Positions 5,366 through 9,829 of a stretch of 9,829 nt of DNA are shown here, piece by piece. The stretch covers positions 1 to 9,829 of the forward strand of contig JAJNBR010000095.1 of the NCBI GenBank assembly GCA_021156265.1, written 5' to 3'. The notes under the pieces were generated by a model. It did no database searches, was not told where the DNA came from, and saw only the letters and a program-made list of their open reading frames with translations. The position numbers were made by a program, and so were the translations under genes. Each line of letters starts with the position of its first letter. Position 1 is the stretch's first letter. This DNA is from Flavipsychrobacter sp. (lineage in GTDB: Bacteria > Bacteroidota > Bacteroidia > Chitinophagales > Chitinophagaceae).

Positions 5366-5460
5366 TTTTTACTTAATAAATGAGGTATAACAAATTTAGC
5401 CCCCTGCGTGCAGACAGTATTAATATTTATTTGAATTATAGACAACCCCTTGAACCAGAA
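5366..5460. other. Short gap upstream of the response regulator gene
   Basis: This 95-bp gap separates two minus-strand genes. It holds the TAAATTTG promoter box and otherwise AT-rich sequence. No strong hairpin with a T-run is seen after the 76-aa gene, so read-through into the response regulator is possible. Confidence 0.4.
5391..5398 (-). promoter_or_regulatory. Candidate Bacteroidota -7 promoter box (TAAATTTG)
   Basis: On the minus strand TAAATTTG matches the housekeeping -7 consensus TAnnTTTG exactly. It lies 26 nt before the response regulator ATG, giving a leader of about 20 nt. The expected TTTG at -33 is not evident, so the call rests on the -7 box alone. Confidence 0.5.
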
Positions 5461-5691
5461 CTAGAAGCTATTCTCTTTGCCTCTTAGCTGATCTTTCGTT
5501 TGCCCAGTCTGTAATTCAATGGCTAACCTGTCGGCTTTTTCACGCGCTTCTTCGTCCGAAGAAGCATCAATTATCGCCCATATAGTTTGTCCCGTTTGCT
5601 CCTCCAGAAAGGTATCGTTAGCGGGCACCTCCTGTTCTGTGGGATGTATAGATCTGATCTCTTTGTTTTCAAATTCTACCCTGTATTTCAT
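5461..5691 (-). CDS. Small conserved-looking hypothetical protein (76 aa)
   Basis: This 76-aa cytoplasmic protein has a beta-strand start (MKYRVEFENKEIRSI), an acidic linker with HPTEQEVPANDTFLEE, then GQTIWAIIDASSDEEAREKA followed by a helix DRLAIELQTGQTKDQL. The part IWAIIDASSDEEAREKADRL looks like the strand-plus-helix of small proteins that handle or flag periodic repeats, but I recognise no named family. Codon use matches its neighbours and the start is an ATG preceded by AGCGTT, the same start context as hpf. Upstream it shares the 12-mer ATGGTATCGTTT with hpf, suggesting the two are coregulated, possibly under stress. It is divergent from the methyltransferase gene, and the response regulator gene follows it on the same strand after 95 bp. 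Confidence 0.7.
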   Translation of the reverse strand: MKYRVEFENKEIRSIHPTEQEVPANDTFLEEQTGQTIWAIIDASSDEEAREKADRLAIELQTGQTKDQLRGKENSF

Positions 5692-5715
5692 AACGCTTTT
5701 TCAAGTCTTCCACCA

Positions 5716-5727
5716 AAACGATACCAT
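5716..5727 (-). promoter_or_regulatory. Shared ATGGTATCGTTT upstream element, 76-aa gene side
   Basis: This is the same 12-mer as upstream of hpf, on the same strand relative to the gene, beginning 25 nt before the start codon (20 nt for hpf). It continues into TGGTATCGTTTTGGT, with a TGGT where a sigma-54 promoter would carry TTGC. A shared promoter or regulator site is likely; the sigma factor is not determined. Confidence 0.45.
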
Positions 5728-5728
5728 G

Positions 5729-5749
5729 ATGCATGATCAATTCATGCAT
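5729..5749. promoter_or_regulatory. Operator-like palindrome in divergent intergenic region
   Basis: ATGCATGA (5729-5736) and TCATGCAT (5742-5749) are perfect 8-bp arms around TCAAT. The site abuts the shared ATGGTATCGTTT element and lies between two divergent genes, so a dimeric regulator bound here could affect either. No regulator gene is adjacent. Confidence 0.45.
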
Positions 5750-5764
5750 GTATATCTGCTTAAC

Positions 5765-5795
5765 TTTTAAAAAAAAGAAAATATTAATACCTTAG
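5765..5795 (+). promoter_or_regulatory. Weak candidate promoter of the FkbM-kinase operon
   Basis: TTTT (5765-5768), 19 nt, then TACCTTAG (5788-5795) resembles TTTG-N19-TAnnTTTG with one mismatch in each box. Transcription would start near 5802, about 15 nt before the ATG. The surrounding A-tracts make a chance match quite possible. Confidence 0.3.
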
Positions 5796-5816
5796 CCGTC
5801 CTATAGCAGGGCGTGT

Positions 5817-6536
5817 ATGAAAAAGGCATTGAAAAAGATCGTTAAGAAGATACCAATAGCGTTTACAAAAAACCAGCAGTACGATAAGTTAACGAATAAG
5901 ATCATTAAGAAAGTTTGCAAGCCTGACACCAACTGCATAGATGTAGGCGCGCACAAAGGCGAAGTGCTGGATATCATCCTGAAACATGCGCCCAACGGTG
6001 TACACTATGCGTTCGAACCTATCCCGGATATGTTTGAACGACTTAAGGGAAAATATAGTAACCAGCCGGCGTGCAATGTGTTAGATATTGCGCTGAGCAA
6101 CCAAAAAGGTAGCTCTACATTCAATTATGTTGTTTCCAATCCCTCGTACAGTGGGCTCGTAAAACGGAAGTACGACAGACCGAATGAAACCGACACCACC
6201 ATTGAAGTGAAAACAGACAGATTGGACGATATCTTGCCCCGGGACTATAAACCGGGTTTGATGAAGATAGACGTGGAAGGCGGTGAAATGTTGGTATTGG
6301 AAGGCGCACGCGAAACCATTACCAGGCACCAACCCGTCATCATCTTCGAACATGGCCTGGGTGCATCAGACTATTACGGGTCAACCCCCGATAAGCTCTT
6401 TGCCCTGTTGGCAAATTGCGGACTAAATATATCTACCTTGAAAAACTGGCTTTCGGGAAAGCCGTCATTATCACAAAAGGAATTTGGAGAGCTTTATAAA
6501 CACAATACTGAATACTATTTCATCGCTCATCCATAA
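5817..6536 (+). CDS. FkbM family SAM-dependent methyltransferase
   Basis: This 239-aa protein has the Rossmann-type fold of FkbM methyltransferases. Motif I for S-adenosylmethionine binding is CIDVGAHKGE (40-49). The acidic residue after strand 2 is Glu67 in HYAFEPIPDMFERL. The family signature LMKIDVEGGEMLVLEGA (148-164) follows, then a strand PVIIFEHGLGASDYYG. The N-terminus is strongly basic (KKALKKIVKKIP), possibly an amphipathic helix touching the membrane. FkbM enzymes O-methylate polyketides, glycans or other small molecules; the substrate cannot be told from sequence. No glycosyltransferase or polysaccharide genes lie nearby. The sensor kinase gene begins 11 bp after its stop, so the two are probably cotranscribed, an unusual pairing that gives no clear functional clue. 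Start ATG at 5817 gives full family length. Confidence 0.9.
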   Translation: MKKALKKIVKKIPIAFTKNQQYDKLTNKIIKKVCKPDTNCIDVGAHKGEVLDIILKHAPNGVHYAFEPIPDMFERLKGKYSNQPACNVLDIALSNQKGSSTFNYVVSNPSYSGLVKRKYDRPNETDTTIEVKTDRLDDILPRDYKPGLMKIDVEGGEMLVLEGARETITRHQPVIIFEHGLGASDYYGSTPDKLFALLANCGLNISTLKNWLSGKPSLSQKEFGELYKHNTEYYFIAHP

Positions 6537-6547
6537 TTGAAAAACTT

Positions 6548-8626
6548 TTGCTTTTCGGTCGCAGTCTAATACTCTTCCTCTTCACAATAATACTGACCTG
6601 CTTTACCTCATGTAAAGAGGACATACGTTATGAGGATAAACAACCCTCTCCTGAAATTGCACCCTACCTTGCCCAGGCTGTGCAGATCGGGGATTCCGGT
6701 TTCCATCGCAAAGCGTTGCGCTATCTCGACTCAGTATATGTAAACGCAGGCACCGTTTCTCCTGTGGACAAGTATTATTACTATTCTTTTTTCTTCAACA
6801 CCTACACGCATAGATTGAAAGATCTGGATCTGGCAATGCCATATGCCGATAGCATGCTGCTGATTGCCGGACAAAATGAAAAAGAATATGGCAAAATGTT
6901 GGCCGAAGCTCATTATGCAAAAGGCGACGTACACATGTCGCGTGGTGAATATGGCGAAGCTTATAGTCATATTTACCAGGCCAAGACCCTTGTCAGAAAC
7001 AATCTCGATTCGTGCGGACTAAGTGATTACAGCTATCGACTGGGTATGGTGCTATACAAACAGAAACGATATGCGCAGGCAGGCGAGCAATTCAAACAGG
7101 CATTTCGTGAGTCTGACAAGTGCCCCGATGTATTTCTATACTTCTATCGCAGGCAGGAGCTTTTAGCTAATGTTGCACTTTGCTACACTAAAACAGCTAC
7201 CTACGATTCTGCCCTGCACTATTACAAGCAAACAATTGCCTTTGTTGACGCGGAGAAAGGAAAATTCCCTGAACGTAACCCTGCCGTTTACGGAACAGCC
7301 AAAGCTGTGGCCTACGGCAATATGGGTGATGCCTATGTCAACCAGGGAAAGGACAGTCTTGGCGAAGCTTTGTATAAAAGAAGTATCAACACAAATACGC
7401 AGCTGTTGCACGACAATGTGGATGCGCAGATAACGCGGTTAAAATTAGCTGGTTTGTATCTGCGCCATAATGAGATCAACAAAGCGGGCGCTCTGCTCGG
7501 GCAGATAAAGAGCATCTCTGATACGTTACACGATAATACCGTCACACTTCGCTGGTACGACCTGATGTGGCGCTACTACCAGAAGAAGGGCCAACCTGCT
7601 ATCGCCTTCGATTATCTTTTGAAACATAAACACGTTGATGACTCTATCAACAATGTGACCCGCGAGTTCGTTGAAACGGACATCAATGAACGTTTCAAAA
7701 ACATGGATAAACAGTTTGAGCTCGAAATTCTCAGGAAAAATAACGAGCTAAAACAAAACTATCTTATCCTGATGGTCGTGGGTGCCGTGCTGTCCATGAT
7801 CATTCTCGGGCTCATATACTACAGCTGGAGAAAATCCAAAAAGAACGTAAAACAGCTAACGGACCTCAACGACCGGATCAACGCCCAAAACCAGCACCTG
7901 GAAAAACTACTCCGCGAGCTGGAACAAAGCAACAATGAAAAAGACCGTATACTTCGCGTGGTGGCGCATGATATACGAAATCCACTATCTGCTATACAGG
8001 CACTCACACAATTCCTGCTCGATGAACACAGCAACTATTCGCCGGAGCAAAAAGAACTTATCGAGCTAACTAATGAAGCATCCTCCAACGCCATGACCCT
8101 TACGCGCGATATCCTGGAGGCTGCCACGCCCCAGCCATCGGGTGCGCTGGAAAAGGAATGGGTAGATATAAATGCCTTACTCTCCAGTAGCATAAACCTC
8201 CTTCGCTTTAAAGCTGGTGAGAAAAAACAAACAATTGCGTTGACCATACCGGACACGCCTTTGTCGCTCTACATCAACAAGGAGAAAATATGGAGAGTAA
8301 TCAATAATCTTGTCATCAATGCTATAAAATTCAGCAATAGCGGTTCTGTGATAGAAGTGACCACGGCACGGGATAAGTATCAATTACGAATTGCTGTAAA
8401 AGACAGCGGGATCGGCATCCCTGACAATATGAAAAACAAAGTATTCGACATGTTCACAGATGCCAAGCGTTATGGCACGGCAGGTGAAAAGTCTTTCGGC
8501 CTTGGCCTTTCCATTTGCCAGCAAATAATCGAAGACCACAGCGGCACGATCAGTTTTGAAAGCGAGGAGAATAAGGGTACAACTTTCGTTGTTTCCTTGC
8601 CCATTGACGGCATCCGTATTCGATAA
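6548..8626 (+). CDS. Lipobox-bearing TPR sensor histidine kinase
   Basis: This 692-aa protein combines several parts. Residues 1-22 are a signal sequence with a lipobox-like end CFTSC (Cys22) followed by Lys-Glu-Asp. A helical extracytoplasmic region follows (about 40-370) with TPR-like repeats, such as ALRYLDSVYVN, EYGEAYSHIYQAKTL and AVAYGNMGDAYVNQGKDSLGEALYKRSI. One transmembrane helix (405-425) and a coiled coil (430-470) come next. The kinase core has an H box with His474 (VVAHDIRNPL), N box NNLVINAIKFS (586-596), G1 DSGIGIP (619-625) and G2 GLGLS (651-655). All catalytic motifs are present, so it should be an active kinase that autophosphorylates His474. The start is TTG at 6548; no in-frame ATG lies between the preceding stop and the signal sequence, and the next Met is near residue 97. 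It has no adjacent response regulator on its strand, so its partner is unknown. Confidence 0.9.
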   Translation: MLFGRSLILFLFTIILTCFTSCKEDIRYEDKQPSPEIAPYLAQAVQIGDSGFHRKALRYLDSVYVNAGTVSPVDKYYYYSFFFNTYTHRLKDLDLAMPYADSMLLIAGQNEKEYGKMLAEAHYAKGDVHMSRGEYGEAYSHIYQAKTLVRNNLDSCGLSDYSYRLGMVLYKQKRYAQAGEQFKQAFRESDKCPDVFLYFYRRQELLANVALCYTKTATYDSALHYYKQTIAFVDAEKGKFPERNPAVYGTAKAVAYGNMGDAYVNQGKDSLGEALYKRSINTNTQLLHDNVDAQITRLKLAGLYLRHNEINKAGALLGQIKSISDTLHDNTVTLRWYDLMWRYYQKKGQPAIAFDYLLKHKHVDDSINNVTREFVETDINERFKNMDKQFELEILRKNNELKQNYLILMVVGAVLSMIILGLIYYSWRKSKKNVKQLTDLNDRINAQNQHLEKLLRELEQSNNEKDRILRVVAHDIRNPLSAIQALTQFLLDEHSNYSPEQKELIELTNEASSNAMTLTRDILEAATPQPSGALEKEWVDINALLSSSINLLRFKAGEKKQTIALTIPDTPLSLYINKEKIWRVINNLVINAIKFSNSGSVIEVTTARDKYQLRIAVKDSGIGIPDNMKNKVFDMFTDAKRYGTAGEKSFGLGLSICQQIIEDHSGTISFESEENKGTTFVVSLPIDGIRIR

Positions 8627-8736
8627 TTCGGTTCTGCATGCACGCCGGATATACCGCGCGATCCGGGCACACTGCATCTTACTATGTTTATTTTTTCCTG
8701 CTAAAAAGATACTTTTATGGCGTTCAACAGGGTACT
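8627..8736. other. Intergenic region after the kinase gene
   Basis: This 110-bp gap has no strong terminator. It holds only an imperfect 5-bp CCGGA/TCCGG hairpin near 8646-8666 without a T-run, and a candidate promoter for the next gene. Confidence 0.4.
8687..8717 (+). promoter_or_regulatory. Candidate promoter of the DUF1801 gene
   Basis: TTTA (8687-8690), 19 nt, then TACTTTTA (8710-8717) matches TTTG-N19-TAnnTTTG with one mismatch per box. The predicted start near 8724 lies about 13 nt before the ATG at 8737. Confidence 0.35.
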
Positions 8737-9354
8737 ATGACACATACTGACAAACGCATAGATGCATACATTGCCCGGTCTGCAGATTTTGCTCAGCCCA
8801 TATTAGCTCATTTGCGGGCACTGGTACACAAAGCCTGCCCGGATGTAACAGAAACGGTAAAATGGGGCTTCCCGCATTTTGAGTATAAAGGTATCATCTG
8901 CAGTATGGCATCTTTCAAGCAGCACTGCTCTTTCGGCTTCTGGAAAGCGTCTATTATGGATGATCCCAATAACATACTCGAAAAGGTTGGAAAAACATCT
9001 ATGGGCAGCCTGGGTGCGCTCACCAGCAAGAAAGACCTGCCTGCTGACAAGATCATTATCTCCTATATCAAAACTGCAGTCAGGCTAAACGAAGAAGGCA
9101 TCAACCTTGAAAAAGCAAAACCTGGCACTTCTGCAAAAACACTCGAGGTACCTGACGCTTTTACCAAAGCCTTAGCTAAAAATAAAGAGGCACGCAAAAC
9201 CTACGACGCCTTCAGCCACTCCAATAAGAAGGAATATATTGATTGGATAAACGATGCGAAAACCGATGCAACGCGCGACAAACGCATTGCGACTGCCATT
9301 GAATGGATGGCAGAAGGAAAGATCCGTCACTGGAAATATATAAAGACTAAATAG
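8737..9354 (+). CDS. YdeI/OmpD-associated (OmdA) family protein with DUF1801 domain
   Basis: This 205-aa cytoplasmic protein has two parts. Residues about 10-115 form a DUF1801 (YdhG-like) fold with the typical core ETVKWGFPHFEYKGIICSMA (39-58) and CSFGFWK. Residues about 138-202 form the YdeI/OmdA-type C-terminal domain, VPDAFTKALAKNKEARKTYDAF then NKKEYIDWINDAKTDATRDKRI and AIEWMAEGKIRHWKY. These families are widespread; members have been linked to bacteriocin or peptide protection, but the biochemical role is not established. I chose ATG 8737 over an in-frame ATG at 8638: the extra 33 residues (HAGYTARSGHTASYYVYFFL and following) match no DUF1801 start, and that region contains the candidate promoter. 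The mtgA gene begins 22 bp after its stop, so they are likely cotranscribed. Confidence 0.85.
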   Translation: MTHTDKRIDAYIARSADFAQPILAHLRALVHKACPDVTETVKWGFPHFEYKGIICSMASFKQHCSFGFWKASIMDDPNNILEKVGKTSMGSLGALTSKKDLPADKIIISYIKTAVRLNEEGINLEKAKPGTSAKTLEVPDAFTKALAKNKEARKTYDAFSHSNKKEYIDWINDAKTDATRDKRIATAIEWMAEGKIRHWKYIKTK

Positions 9355-9376
9355 ATCACAGTAAAAACTTCTCTTA

Positions 9377-9829
9377 ATGACTGCTGCCAGGGCACGCAAA
9401 CAAAGTTTCATTGTCAGGCTTTTTAAGGCTATTCTCTATGTGTTCCTGGCATCGCTGGTATACCTGGTAATATGCAGGTTTATTTTTCCACCCATCACTA
9501 TTACACAAGCCGGTTCACTTTTTACCGGTTATGGTTTGAAAAGAGACTACGTAGGCTGGGATGAAATATCCCCGAATATAAAACTGGCAGCCATTGCCAG
9601 CGAAGACCAGCTCTTCCCCGACCATGGGGGCTTTGACTGGAAAGCGATAGACAAAAGCCTGAATGGGGACCAGCGCCGACGCAAGCGCAAACGGGCAAAA
9701 GGTGCTGCAGCCAGCACTATTAGCCAGCAAACTGCTAAGAACGTTTTCCTTTGGCAGGGAAGCGGTGTAGCCCGTTATATACGCAAGGCACCCGAGGTCA
9801 TCTATACCAAGGGCATTGAACTGGCCTGG
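9377..9829 (+). CDS. mtgA: Monofunctional biosynthetic peptidoglycan glycosyltransferase, 3' end outside window
   Basis: The first 151 residues are visible and run to the window edge without a stop. A short basic start (MTAARARKQSF) and one transmembrane helix (about 18-37) anchor it in the inner membrane. The GT51 domain follows with the catalytic motif SEDQLFPDHGGFDWKAI (catalytic Glu76) and the substrate-binding motif AASTISQQTAKNVFLW (111-126). GT51 enzymes polymerise lipid II into glycan strands in the periplasm. Between the two motifs lies an unusually basic stretch, QRRRKRKRAKG (99-109), and the usual GGST is AAST. The monofunctional call rests on the N-terminus resembling MtgA; a bifunctional class A PBP cannot be strictly excluded because the C-terminus is missing. 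The start ATG lies 22 bp after the preceding gene. Confidence 0.88.
   Translation, partial: MTAARARKQSFIVRLFKAILYVFLASLVYLVICRFIFPPITITQAGSLFTGYGLKRDYVGWDEISPNIKLAAIASEDQLFPDHGGFDWKAIDKSLNGDQRRRKRKRAKGAAASTISQQTAKNVFLWQGSGVARYIRKAPEVIYTKGIELAW

Noticed and set aside
4922..8626. Response regulator and sensor kinase as a cognate two-component pair
   Set aside because: They are about 1.2 kb apart, on opposite strands, with other genes and regulatory regions between; proximity alone is not enough.
8638..8736. N-terminal extension of the DUF1801 protein from ATG 8638
   Set aside because: The residues do not match the family and cover the likely promoter region.

Overview
The window looks like chromosomal DNA of a Bacteroidota member, most likely a soil or freshwater Chitinophagaceae-type organism (inference). 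The signs are a TAnnTTTG-type promoter box, lipoproteins with a Cys-terminated signal, a DUF4397 lipoprotein, a TPR-containing sensor histidine kinase, almost no Shine-Dalgarno sequences, and GC content near the mid-40s percent by eye. I see no rRNA, tRNA, CRISPR array, insertion sequence or phage gene.

Left part (1-2400): a protein with a histone-H1-like Lys/Ala tail (+) converges on a short ribosome hibernation factor (-). The latter is divergent from a 73-aa, extremely hydrophilic protein (+), which converges on a DUF4397 lipoprotein (-) preceded by a near-consensus sigma-54 promoter. Each convergent pair shares a symmetrical bidirectional terminator.

Centre (2400-5770): an unrecognised secreted protein is followed by the most striking gene of the window. 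It is a 439-aa protein with a lysine-free Gly/Ser/Tyr/Arg/Asn/Gln low-complexity domain resembling eukaryotic FUS-type condensate-forming sequences, followed by an SWFGD-containing linker and a BON domain. It converges on a single-domain response regulator. Upstream lies a 76-aa protein whose 5' region shares a 12-mer and a 9-nt start context with the hibernation-factor gene.

Right part (5771-9829): an FkbM-type methyltransferase and, 11 bp downstream, a lipobox-bearing TPR/transmembrane sensor histidine kinase probably form an operon. Then comes a DUF1801/YdeI-OmdA-type protein followed after 22 bp by the start of a monofunctional peptidoglycan glycosyltransferase (mtgA), cut by the window edge.

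Taken together, the left and centre look like a loose stress/stationary-phase neighbourhood: ribosome hibernation, small disordered proteins, a BON/low-complexity protein, an H1-like protein and a sigma-54 promoter. The right part is envelope and signalling housekeeping. The grouping is inference from gene identity and shared upstream motifs; the sequence does not prove coregulation.
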